From Cellulomonas_A sp047229345 (lineage in GTDB: Bacteria; Actinomycetota; Actinomycetes; Actinomycetales; Cellulomonadaceae), in contig NZ_JBFTER010000003.1 of NCBI RefSeq assembly GCF_047229345.1, positions 1 to 64,000 on the forward strand: 64,000 bases of DNA, given 5' to 3'. A model generated the notes under the pieces. The model saw only the letters and a program-made list of their open reading frames with translations. It was not told the origin of the DNA and ran no database searches. Shown piece after piece: positions 26,637-34,794 of this stretch. Both the position numbers and the translations under genes were made by a program. Each line of letters starts with the position of its first letter. Within the stretch, counting starts at the first letter, position 1.

Positions 26637-27367
26637 GCCGCGGGGAGCCGGCCCCACGTGCGGAGGACCGCAGCGGTGCGGGGACCTGCGCCGAGCAGGG
26701 CGACGGCGTCGAGGTCGGCGCGCACGTCGACGTCCTGACGCAGGCTCGACCCCGCGGCCACGTCGAGCGCGACGTGGCCCGCGGTGGCGTGCGCGGCGGC
26801 CGAGCCCGGGCCGAACCGTGGACGCGGCGCGACGTGCGGTGCCACGGTCAGGAGCGTCGTCCCCGTCCCGCCGGCGTCGGGGACGTGCGCGCGCGGGTGC
26901 GCGGCAGCGGCGGCGAGCGCGGCGTCGAGGTCCACGGACCGCAGCGCCGGGAGGTCGCCGAGCAGCACCGCGACGCCGGCGCCCGCGTCGAGCCCGCGAG
27001 CACGGTCGATCCCCGCCCGGACCGCCGCGCCCAGCCCCCCGGGGAACGGCTCCGCGACGACGTCGACGACGGCCCCGGGCGTGGCGAGCGCCTCCGCCGC
27101 GACGACCTCGTCGCCCGTGACCACCACGACCCGCACCACCGCGCGCGCCAGCGCGGCCGCGTGCACGGTGTCGGCGGCCATGGCCCGCACGAGCGCGACA
27201 CGCTCGTCTGGCGCGAGGTCCCCCGCGAGCCGGGTCTTGCCGAGCCGCGCGGCCTTGACCGGGACCACCACGGTCCAGCGCACCTCCGCCGCGCGGCTGC
27301 CGTCCGGCACGCCGACGCCGTCGGTCGCCACGCCGCCGTCGCCGGTCGCCGTGCCGTCCCGGCTCAC
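26633..27367 (-). CDS. cofC: CofC/FbiD, guanylyltransferase of F420 synthesis
   Basis: Activates 2-phospholactate, or phosphoenolpyruvate in actinobacteria, with GTP to form the GDP donor used by CofD. 244 residues from the GTG at 27367 that overlaps the cofE stop. The nucleotidyltransferase N-terminus is clear after a 28-residue Gly/Asp-rich tail: WTVVVPVKAARLGKTRLAGDL, then ALVRAMAADTVHAAA, GLGAAVRAGIDRAR, VLLGDLPALRSVDL, and a DAGGTGTTLLTV turn. Its last codon overlaps cofD tail to tail. Confidence 0.92.
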   Translation of the reverse strand: MSRDGTATGDGGVATDGVGVPDGSRAAEVRWTVVVPVKAARLGKTRLAGDLAPDERVALVRAMAADTVHAAALARAVVRVVVVTGDEVVAAEALATPGAVVDVVAEPFPGGLGAAVRAGIDRARGLDAGAGVAVLLGDLPALRSVDLDAALAAAAAHPRAHVPDAGGTGTTLLTVAPHVAPRPRFGPGSAAAHATAGHVALDVAAGSSLRQDVDVRADLDAVALLGAGPRTAAVLRTWGRLPAA

Positions 27368-28167
27368 GCGGGTGCCCGGCCCCCGTGCTGAGGACCGTCG
27401 CGCCCGTCGGCCGCGTCCTTCCACCCCTGCGCGTACGCCTCGGCGCTGCCCTGCTCGAACATGTCCTCGGGGCCGAGCCGCACCAGGCTGCGCGCACCCG
27501 GGCCGTCGTCGTCGGTCACGTGCTCGGCGAGCCCGCGCACGACAGCGACGGGACGCCCGGTGGCCTTGCCCTTGACGAGCTCCGCGGCGCCCGCGATCTC
27601 GTCGGCGACCGCGGCCTGGCTGACCTGCAGCGCACGCCCGTGCGTGTCGAGCCGCCCGCGCAGGTCGTCGAGCACGCGCACGCCCGCGGCGCCGATCGCG
27701 AGGTCGGTCTGCCCGTGCCGCCAGGGCCGTCCGGCGGTGTCCGTCAGCAGCACGCCGAGCCGCACACCGAACCGCGCCCGCAGGCCGTCCCGCAGGTGCC
27801 GCGCGGACGCGTCGGGGTCGAGCGGCAGCAGCAGCACCGTGCCCTCGGGCGTGTTCGACGCGTCGACCCCCGCGGCGGCCATCACGAGCCCGAGCCGGTT
27901 CTCGACGATGCGCGTGACGCCGCCGGGGTGCTCACGCGTCGCGACGACCCGGACCGTCTCGGCGGTGATCGCGTCCTCGCGGTCGGCCGCGGGGACGACC
28001 CGCCCCTCGGCCTTGGACACGATCTTGCTGGTCACGACGACGATGTCGCCGTCGGCCGGCGCGGGCAGCGAGGGGTCCGCGAGCGCACCCGCGACGAGCT
28101 CGACGAGGTCGTCGCCGGGCACGACCTCGGGCAGCCCGTCGGGCGCCCAGACGCGCAGCTCGCTCAT
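27364..28167 (-). CDS. cofE: CofE, F420-0:gamma-glutamyl ligase (single domain)
   Basis: Adds the glutamate tail to F420-0 with GTP. 267 residues, the length of the stand-alone archaeal enzyme rather than mycobacterial FbiB (about 450). Marks: GDIVVVTSKIVSKAEGRVV, RIVENRLGLVMAAAGVDASN, LGVLLTDTAGRPWRHGQTDLAIG and a C-terminal DEIAGAAELVKGKATGRPVAVVRG. The FMN-binding reductase domain that completes FbiB is missing. ATG at 28167 overlaps the LLM stop; coupled to cofC. Confidence 0.93.
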   Translation of the reverse strand: MSELRVWAPDGLPEVVPGDDLVELVAGALADPSLPAPADGDIVVVTSKIVSKAEGRVVPAADREDAITAETVRVVATREHPGGVTRIVENRLGLVMAAAGVDASNTPEGTVLLLPLDPDASARHLRDGLRARFGVRLGVLLTDTAGRPWRHGQTDLAIGAAGVRVLDDLRGRLDTHGRALQVSQAAVADEIAGAAELVKGKATGRPVAVVRGLAEHVTDDDGPGARSLVRLGPEDMFEQGSAEAYAQGWKDAADGRDGPQHGGRAPA

Positions 28168-29183
28168 CGCACCAGGCTCGGCAGGACGTCGCGGCCGAAC
28201 ACGTCGATCCACTCGCGCTGGTTGCGCCCCACGTTGTGCAGGTAGATGCGGTCGAAGCCGAGGTCGACGTACTTCTGGATCTCGGCGCGGTGCACGTCGG
28301 GGTCCGCGGAGATGACCATGCGGCCCTGGAAGTCCTCGGGGCGCACGAGCTTGGCCATCTGCTCGAAGTCGAACGGCGAGCGGATGTCGGCCTTCGGGAA
28401 CTTCATGCCGCCGTTGGGCCACTCGGTCATCGCGTTCGTGAGCGCCTGCTCGTCGGTCTCGGCCCACGACAGGTGGAGCTGGAGCACCTTGGGCATCGCG
28501 TCGGGGTCCTTGCCGGCCTCGCGCGCACCCTCGGCGAACTTCGCGAACAGCCCCGAGATCTTCTCGAGCGGTGCGCCGACCGTGATGAGCCCGTCCGCGT
28601 GGCGCCCCGTGCGCTTGGCGGTCACGGGCCCGGCGGTCGCGACGAGGATCTCCGGCGGGACCTCGGGCATCGTCCACAGACGGGTCGACTCGAGCTTGTA
28701 GAACGTGCCCGAGTGCTTGACGTCCTTGCCGGCGAGCGACGCCGCGAAGAGCTTGTTGATGATCTCGATCGCCTCGAACATGCGGTTGATCCGCTCGGGC
28801 GCCTCGGGCCAGTACCCGGCGACCACGTGCTCGTTGAGCGCCTCGCCCGAGCCGAGCCCGAGCCAGTGCCGCCCGGGGTACATCGCCGCGAGCGTCGCCG
28901 ACGCCTGCGCGACCATCGCGGGGTGCCAGCGGAACGTCGGGGCCGTCACGCCGGGGCCGAGGTCGCCGCGCGTGCGCTCGCCGAGCGCGGACAGGACGTT
29001 CCACACGAACGCGGACTGCCCCTGCGCGGGGACCCACGGCTGGAAGTGGTCCGCCGCCATGACGCCCGAGAAGCCGTTCTCCTCGGCGTACGCGGACAGG
29101 TCCACGACCTCGCTCGGGTGGAACTGCTCCAGCATCGCCGCGTACCCGACCGTCAGTCCGGCCGCCGTCACACCCTGCGCCAC
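28164..29183 (-). CDS. F420-dependent LLM oxidoreductase, glucose-6-phosphate dehydrogenase-like
   Basis: 339-residue TIM barrel close to mycobacterial Fgd. It has GYAAMLEQFHPSEVVDL, the active-site ADHFQPWVP (residues 44-52), APTFRWHPAMVAQASATLAAMYPGRHWLGLGSGEALNE, VATAGPVTAKRTGRHADGLI and C-terminal DRIYLHNVGRNQREWIDVF. In Fgd the His and Trp of the DHFQPW loop and the Glu in EALNE act in catalysis, and all are kept. It probably reduces F420, but the substrate may not be glucose-6-phosphate. Start GTG at 29183 chosen for the AGAGAGG ribosome site; an in-frame GTG lies at 29171. First gene of the cofE-cofC transcript. Confidence 0.88.
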   Translation of the reverse strand: MAQGVTAAGLTVGYAAMLEQFHPSEVVDLSAYAEENGFSGVMAADHFQPWVPAQGQSAFVWNVLSALGERTRGDLGPGVTAPTFRWHPAMVAQASATLAAMYPGRHWLGLGSGEALNEHVVAGYWPEAPERINRMFEAIEIINKLFAASLAGKDVKHSGTFYKLESTRLWTMPEVPPEILVATAGPVTAKRTGRHADGLITVGAPLEKISGLFAKFAEGAREAGKDPDAMPKVLQLHLSWAETDEQALTNAMTEWPNGGMKFPKADIRSPFDFEQMAKLVRPEDFQGRMVISADPDVHRAEIQKYVDLGFDRIYLHNVGRNQREWIDVFGRDVLPSLVR

Positions 29184-29388
29184 GTCGCCACCTCTCTCGG
29201 GCCGACCTGACCCCGGTCGGCGCCCGCACCCCAGCACCTCGGACGAGCGTGCCTCGTCGAGCCTAACCAGTCCGGGTTTCGCGGATGTTCCCGCACGCCC
29301 CGGATCGCGCGCGCACCGGGCGGGGGCCCGTGCCGGGCACCGGTCCCGGCGCGTCGGCAGGCCCGCGCGTCTGGGAGGATGTCGCACC

Positions 29389-32109
29389 ATGAGCGACCTG
29401 CGTCCCGAGCCGACCCCGCCCGCACCCGGCAGCCCCTCGCCGAGCACCGCGAACCCGACCAGCGCAGCGACCACCGCCCGCCCCGTACCCGACAAGGTCT
29501 CGCTCGACGGCCTCGAGCAGCGCTGGGACACCGCGTGGGGCGAGCAGGGCACGTACTCCTTCGACCGGACCGCGGAGCGCGCGCAGGTCTACTCGATCGA
29601 CACCCCGCCGCCCACGGTCTCGGGCTCGCTGCACGTGGGCCACGTGTTCTCCTACACGCACACCGACGTCGTGGCGCGCTTCCAGCGGATGCGCGGCAGG
29701 TCGGTCTTCTACCCGATGGGCTGGGACGACAACGGCCTGCCGACCGAGCGCCGCGTGCAGAACTACTACGGCGTGCGGTGCGACACGTCGCTGCCCTACG
29801 TCGAGGGCTACGAGCCGCCGTTCGCGGGCGGCGACGGCAAGAGCGTCAAGGCGGCCGACCAGCAGCCCATCAGCCGGCGCAACTTCGTCGAGCTGTGCGA
29901 GCGCCTGACCGCCGAGGACGAGCGCCAGTTCGAGGCGCTGTGGCGCCACCTCGGCCTGTCCGTCGACTGGTCGCACCACTACCAGACCATCGGCCGGGAG
30001 GCGCAGAAGGTCGCGCAGACCGCGTTCCTGCGCAACGTCGCCCGCGGCGAGGCGTACGCCGCCGAGGCCCCCGGGCTGTGGGACGTCACGTTCCAGACGG
30101 CCGTCGCGCAGGCCGAGCTCGAGGCCCGCGACTACCCGGGGCACTTCCACAAGGTGGCGTTCCACGCCTCCGTGGACGGGGCCGAGACGCCCGTGTTCAT
30201 CGAGACGACGCGCCCCGAGCTCCTGTCCGCGTGCGTCGCGCTCATCGCGCACCCCGACGACGAGCGCTACCAGCACCTGTTCGGCACGACGGTCCGCTCG
30301 CCGCTGTTCGACGTCGAGGTCCCCGTGCTCGCCCACCCGGCGGCCGAGCCCGACAAGGGTGCGGGCATCGCGATGTGCTGCACGTTCGGCGACCTGACCG
30401 ACGTGCAGTGGTGGCGCGAGCTCCAGCTCCCGACGCGCTCGGTCCTCGTGCGCGACGGCCGGCTGACCCGCGAGGTCCCGGAGTGGATCACCTCGGAGCG
30501 CGGCACGGCGCTGTTCGCCGAGATCGCGGGCAAGACGACCTTCTCGGCGCGCACGGCGGTCGTCGACGCGCTGCGCGAGTCGGGCGACCTCGACGGCGAG
30601 CCGGTCGCGACGCAGCGCAAGGCGAACTTCTTCGAGAAGGGCGACAAGCCGCTCGAGATCGTCACGTCGCGGCAGTGGTACATCCGCAACGGCGGGCGCG
30701 ACGTCCCGCTGCGCGAGGAGCTGCTCGCGCGCGGCGCGGAGCTCGGGTTCCACCCCGACTTCATGCGCGTGCGCTACGAGAACTGGGTCGGCGGCCTCAA
30801 CGGCGACTGGCTCGTCTCGCGCCAGCGCTTCTTCGGCGTCCCGATCCCGGTCTGGTACCCGCTCGACGCGCAGGGCGAGCCCGACTACGACCACCCGCTC
30901 GTGCCCGACGAGGCGACGCTGCCGATCGACCCGTCGTCCGACGTCCCGCCGGGGTACTCCCCCGACCAGCGCGGCGTCCCGGGCGGCTTCGTCGGCGACC
31001 CCGACATCATGGACACGTGGGCGACGAGCTCGCTGACGCCGCAGATCGCGGGCGGCTGGCTCTCCGACCCCGACCTGTTCGCGCGCGTCTTCCCGATGGA
31101 CCTGCGCCCCCAGGGCCAGGACATCATCCGGACGTGGCTGTTCTCGACCGTGGTCCGCGCGCACCTCGAGCACGGCAGCCTCCCCTGGGCCAACGCGGCG
31201 ATCTCGGGCTGGATCCTCGACCCGGACCGCAAGAAGATGAGCAAGTCCAAGGGCAACGTCGTCACGCCCATGGGGCTGCTCGAGGAGCACGGCTCCGACG
31301 CGGTGCGCTACTGGGCGGCGTCCGCGCGGCTGGGCACCGACGCGGCGTTCGAGGTCGGCCAGATGAAGATCGGCCGCCGGCTCGCGATCAAGGTGCTCAA
31401 CGCGAGCAAGTTCGCGCTGACCTTCGGCTCGCCCGAGGACCGCGCACGCCTGCTCGACGCCACGCTCGTCACGGAGACGCTCGACCGCGCGATGCTCGCC
31501 GGGCTCGCGGACGTCGTCGACCGGGCGACCGCGGCGCTCGAGGCGTACGACCACACGCGCGCCCTCGAGCTGAGCGAGACGTTCTTCTGGACGTTCTGCG
31601 ACGACTACCTCGAGCTCGTCAAGGACCGCGCGTACGCGGGCGGCGCGGCCGACGCGGACGTCCCCGCGGAGTCGGCCTCCGCGCGCGCGGCGCTGGGCAT
31701 CGCGCTCGACACGCTCCTGCGGCTGTTCGCGCCGGTGCTGCCGTTCGCGACCGAGGAGGTCTGGTCCTGGTGGCGCGAGGGCTCGGTGCACCTCGCCCCG
31801 TGGCCCGTCGCCGAGCCGCTGCGCGCGGCCGCGGGTGATGCGGACCCCGCGGTGGTCGGCGCCGCCGGTGCGGCGCTCGCGGCGCTGCGCAAGGTCAAGT
31901 CCGAGGCGAAGGTGTCGATGCGCACCGAGATCACGCGGGTGACGCTCGCGGTCCCGGCCGCGCACACCGCCGGCGTGGAGGCCGCGCTCTCGGACGTCCG
32001 GTCGGCCGGCCGGGTGACGGGCCCGCTCGACCTCGTGACCGAGGACGGCGAGACGGTCGTCGCGCGCGACGCCGAGCTCCTGCCGCCCGAGCCGAAGGTG
32101 CAGGGCTGA
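29389..32109 (+). CDS. valS: ValS, valyl-tRNA synthetase (archaeal-like subtype)
   Basis: 906 residues charging tRNA-Val, with an editing domain. HIGH reads HVGH (82-85) and the second motif KKMSKSKGN lies near residue 615. After the HIGH region the sequence reads FYPMGWDDNGLPTERRVQNYYGV. This is the wording of the archaeal/rickettsial ValS group, not the GTDHAGIATQ of typical bacterial ValS. The N-terminal 33 residues are Pro/Ser/Thr-rich. The end near residue 906 leaves little room for the C-terminal coiled-coil arm of usual bacterial enzymes. No T-box is present. ATG at 29389 with GGGAGG upstream. Confidence 0.93.
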   Translation: MSDLRPEPTPPAPGSPSPSTANPTSAATTARPVPDKVSLDGLEQRWDTAWGEQGTYSFDRTAERAQVYSIDTPPPTVSGSLHVGHVFSYTHTDVVARFQRMRGRSVFYPMGWDDNGLPTERRVQNYYGVRCDTSLPYVEGYEPPFAGGDGKSVKAADQQPISRRNFVELCERLTAEDERQFEALWRHLGLSVDWSHHYQTIGREAQKVAQTAFLRNVARGEAYAAEAPGLWDVTFQTAVAQAELEARDYPGHFHKVAFHASVDGAETPVFIETTRPELLSACVALIAHPDDERYQHLFGTTVRSPLFDVEVPVLAHPAAEPDKGAGIAMCCTFGDLTDVQWWRELQLPTRSVLVRDGRLTREVPEWITSERGTALFAEIAGKTTFSARTAVVDALRESGDLDGEPVATQRKANFFEKGDKPLEIVTSRQWYIRNGGRDVPLREELLARGAELGFHPDFMRVRYENWVGGLNGDWLVSRQRFFGVPIPVWYPLDAQGEPDYDHPLVPDEATLPIDPSSDVPPGYSPDQRGVPGGFVGDPDIMDTWATSSLTPQIAGGWLSDPDLFARVFPMDLRPQGQDIIRTWLFSTVVRAHLEHGSLPWANAAISGWILDPDRKKMSKSKGNVVTPMGLLEEHGSDAVRYWAASARLGTDAAFEVGQMKIGRRLAIKVLNASKFALTFGSPEDRARLLDATLVTETLDRAMLAGLADVVDRATAALEAYDHTRALELSETFFWTFCDDYLELVKDRAYAGGAADADVPAESASARAALGIALDTLLRLFAPVLPFATEEVWSWWREGSVHLAPWPVAEPLRAAAGDADPAVVGAAGAALAALRKVKSEAKVSMRTEITRVTLAVPAAHTAGVEAALSDVRSAGRVTGPLDLVTEDGETVVARDAELLPPEPKVQG

Positions 32110-32148
32110 CCGCTCCGGCGTGCGCAGCACCGCACCCGAGCGCAACGT

Positions 32149-32187
32149 GGCGCAGGATGGGACCACGGTCCCATCCTGCGCCGTTTT
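32149..32187 (+). terminator. Intrinsic terminator of valS
   Basis: Strong inverted repeat, arms 32149-32162 and 32169-32182 (GGCGCAGGATGGGA with its complement), followed by GTTTT. It is the only terminator in the window with a clear T run. Confidence 0.9.
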
Positions 32188-32214
32188 GCATATCTACTAT
32201 GTGTTGCGCATACT
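32186..32214 (+). promoter_or_regulatory. Promoter of the amino acid importer operon
   Basis: TTGCAT (32186-32191), 17-base gap, CATACT (32209-32214) in an unusually AT-rich stretch directly after the valS terminator. The ATG is 36 bases further on, with GAGAGG before it. Repeated GCATA/TATGC words could also form an operator. Confidence 0.5.
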
Positions 32215-32249
32215 CATGCACGAACGCCCATCGTGAGAGGACAGCCGTC

Positions 32250-33059
32250 ATGACCCGCACCACCCGCCTCGTCCCCCTGGGGCTCGCCGTGACGCTGCTG
32301 CTCTCCGCGTGCAGCGGCGGCGACGGCACACCCGCCGCCACGTCCGACAGCGGGGTCCCGCTCGTCGCCGAGGGCAAGCTGACCGTCTGCACGAACCCGC
32401 CGTACGAGCCGTTCGAGTACACGGACGACTCCGGCGAGATCGTCGGGCTCGACATCGACATCGTGAACGAGATCGCGGCCGACCTCGGGGTCGAGCCCGA
32501 GATCAAGGTCGCACAGTTCGAGGGCATCCAGTCGGGCGCCGACCTCGAGACCGGCAACTGCGACCTCGTCGCCTCGGCGATCACCATCACCGAGGAGCGT
32601 GCCGCACGCATCGACTTCTCGGAGCCCTACTTCGACGCCGACCAGGGCCTGCTGCTCCCCGCCGCCGCCGGGGTCGAGCCGATGGACGAGGAGGAGGCGC
32701 TCGCGTCCCTCGAGGGCTCGACGATCGGCGTGCAGCAGGAGACGACCGGTGCCGCCTGGGCGACCGAGAACGGGCTCACCACCATCGAGTTCGAGGACCT
32801 CGGGCTCCAGGTCCAGGCCCTCGAGAACGGCCAGGTGAACGCGATCATCAACGACGTCGCGGTGCTCGGCCCGTTCGTCGAGGACGGCTACACGTTCGGC
32901 GCGACGTTCACGACCGGCGAGCAGTACGGCTTCGGGGTCAAGAAGGGCAACACCGCGCTGCTCGACGCGGTCAACGGCACGCTCGAGCGGATCCAGGGTG
33001 ACGGCACCTACGACGCGATCTACACCGAGCGCATCGGCGACATCCCGACGGCCGACTGA
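32250..33059 (+). CDS. Polar amino acid ABC transporter binding lipoprotein
   Basis: 269-residue receptor of the family 3 solute-binding type. The signal peptide ends in lipobox LLSAC (Cys21). The mature sequence shows KLTVCTNPPYEPFEYTDDSGEIVGLDIDIVNEIA and CDLVASAITITEERAARIDFSEPYF, typical of receptors for Gln, Glu, Asp, Arg or related amino acids. The exact ligand cannot be read. ATG at 32250; permease and ATPase follow as a three-gene operon. Confidence 0.9.
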   Translation: MTRTTRLVPLGLAVTLLLSACSGGDGTPAATSDSGVPLVAEGKLTVCTNPPYEPFEYTDDSGEIVGLDIDIVNEIAADLGVEPEIKVAQFEGIQSGADLETGNCDLVASAITITEERAARIDFSEPYFDADQGLLLPAAAGVEPMDEEEALASLEGSTIGVQQETTGAAWATENGLTTIEFEDLGLQVQALENGQVNAIINDVAVLGPFVEDGYTFGATFTTGEQYGFGVKKGNTALLDAVNGTLERIQGDGTYDAIYTERIGDIPTAD

Positions 33060-33060
33060 C

Positions 33061-33912
33061 GTGACGGCGATCTCCCGTCCGGACGCCGCCGTCCCGCCGC
33101 GGCTCCCGGCGGCACGGCGACGCACGAGCCCGCGCCGACGCCAGCGGATCATCCGCGGCGTGCAGTACGGGGTGCTGCTCGTCGCGCTCGTCGTCATCGT
33201 CGTCGCGACCGACTGGGCGCGGGTCAGCACGCAGCTCTTCAACCCGGCGGTCGCGGCCGACATGGCCTCGTCCCTCCCGGGCGCCCTGAAGAACACCGTC
33301 GTCTACACGATCGCCGCGTTCGCGATCGGGCTGAGCCTCGGCACGGTGCTCGCGCTCATGCGGCTGTCGTCCGTCGGCCCGTACCGCTGGATCGCGACGC
33401 TCTACATCGAGTTCTTCCGCGGCATCCCCGCGCTGCTCGTCGTCATCGCGTTCGGGTACGCCGTCCCGATCGCGCTCGGCGTGCGGATCGAGTCGGTCGT
33501 CGCCAAGGCCGGGCTCGCGCTCGGCATGGTGTCGGCCGCCTACATCGCCGAGACGCTGCGCGCCGGCATCCAGGCGGTGCCGAAGGGCCAGGTCGAGGCG
33601 GCCCGGTCGCTCGGGATGTCCCCGGCCCGCACGCTCGTGCAGGTCGTCATCCCGCAGGCCTTCCGCATCGTGCTGCCCCCGATGACGAACGAGCTGATCC
33701 TGCTCACCAAGGACACCTCGCTCATCTCGGTCGTCGGCCTGCTGCCGACGCAGTTCGACCTCACGAAGGTCGGCCGCGACATGCTCAACAGCGCGACCGG
33801 CGGCCTCACGGCGCTGTTCGTCGTCGGCGCCTGCTACCTCGTCATCACCATCCCGCTCGGCCTCGTCGCACGCTGGCTCGAGCGCCGCACCGGAGGGGGC
33901 TCCCGCCCATGA
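33061..33912 (+). CDS. Polar amino acid ABC transporter permease
   Basis: 283-residue HisM/GlnP-type permease starting with GTG one base after the receptor stop. A 35-residue basic tail precedes about five to six spans. Marks: GALKNTVVYTIAAFAIGLSLGTVLALMRLS, YIEFFRGIPALLVVIAFGYA, and the EAA loop VEAARSLGMSPARTLVQVVIPQAFRIVLPPMTNELI. The end overlaps the ATPase gene by ATGA. Confidence 0.92.
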   Translation: MTAISRPDAAVPPRLPAARRRTSPRRRQRIIRGVQYGVLLVALVVIVVATDWARVSTQLFNPAVAADMASSLPGALKNTVVYTIAAFAIGLSLGTVLALMRLSSVGPYRWIATLYIEFFRGIPALLVVIAFGYAVPIALGVRIESVVAKAGLALGMVSAAYIAETLRAGIQAVPKGQVEAARSLGMSPARTLVQVVIPQAFRIVLPPMTNELILLTKDTSLISVVGLLPTQFDLTKVGRDMLNSATGGLTALFVVGACYLVITIPLGLVARWLERRTGGGSRP

Positions 33913-34748
33913 CCGTGTCCCCCGAGGCCGGCAGCAGCGCCGCCGCGACCCGCACCGACCGCCAGGACGTCGTCGTCCGCATCGACGCCCTGCACAAGGC
34001 GTTCGGCGACAAGCAGGTGCTGCGCGGCATCGACCTCGAGGTCCGCTCGGGCGAGGTCGTCTGCGTGATCGGCCCCTCCGGCTCGGGCAAGTCGACGCTC
34101 CTGCGCTGCGTCAACCTCCTCGAGGAGCCCACGGGCGGCACCATCGAGGTGCTGGGCACGGAGGTCACCGACCCGGACGTCGACCTCGACCACGTCCGCA
34201 CGCACGTCGGCATGGTGTTCCAGCAGTTCAACCTGTTCACGCACCGCACCGTCCTCGACAACTGCACGATGGCGCAGCGGACGGTCCTGCGCCGCTCCCG
34301 CGCCGAGGCGGAGCGGGTCGCGCGGGAGAACCTCGCGCGCGTGGGGCTCACCGGCACCGACGCGCTGATGCCCGCGCAGCTGTCCGGCGGGATGCAGCAG
34401 CGCGTGGCGATCGCGCGGGCGCTGTCGATGGACCCGCAGCTCATGCTGTTCGACGAGCCCACGTCGGCCCTCGACCCCGAGCTCGTGGGCGACGTCCTGG
34501 GCGTCATGCGCGACCTCGCCGAGGGCGGCATGACGATGATCGTCGTGACGCACGAGATGGCGTTCGCGCGCGAGGTCGGCGACCGCGTCGTGTTCATGGA
34601 CGGCGGCGTCGTCGTCGAGGACGGACCAGCCGACGAGGTCATCGGGGCGCCGCGCGAGGAGCGCACGCGCGAGTTCCTCCAGCGCGTGCTGGACCCGACC
34701 CACCGGCACGACGACCAGGCGCCGGCTGGTCCCGGTACGGCGCGCTGA
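33909..34748 (+). CDS. Polar amino acid ABC transporter ATPase (GlnQ-like)
   Basis: 279 residues. After a 20-residue Ala/Ser tail the ATPase has Walker A GPSGSGKST, Q-loop FQQFNLFTHRTVLDN, signature LSGGMQQRVAIARAL, Walker B LMLFDEPTSALDPE and switch His in VVTHEMAFA, the wording of the GlnQ/HisP group. ATG start overlapping the permease. Last gene of the operon. Confidence 0.93.
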   Translation: MTVSPEAGSSAAATRTDRQDVVVRIDALHKAFGDKQVLRGIDLEVRSGEVVCVIGPSGSGKSTLLRCVNLLEEPTGGTIEVLGTEVTDPDVDLDHVRTHVGMVFQQFNLFTHRTVLDNCTMAQRTVLRRSRAEAERVARENLARVGLTGTDALMPAQLSGGMQQRVAIARALSMDPQLMLFDEPTSALDPELVGDVLGVMRDLAEGGMTMIVVTHEMAFAREVGDRVVFMDGGVVVEDGPADEVIGAPREERTREFLQRVLDPTHRHDDQAPAGPGTAR

Positions 34749-34756
34749 CGGCGGTC

Positions 34757-34762
34757 TAGGGT
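34757..34762 (+). promoter_or_regulatory. Promoter -10 of the acyl-CoA ligase gene
   Basis: TAGGGT 33 bases before the ATG at 34795, with CAGGAG as ribosome site between. Confidence 0.5.
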
Positions 34763-34794
34763 CGGGTTGTCCGACCCGCCGACCAGGAGCACCG

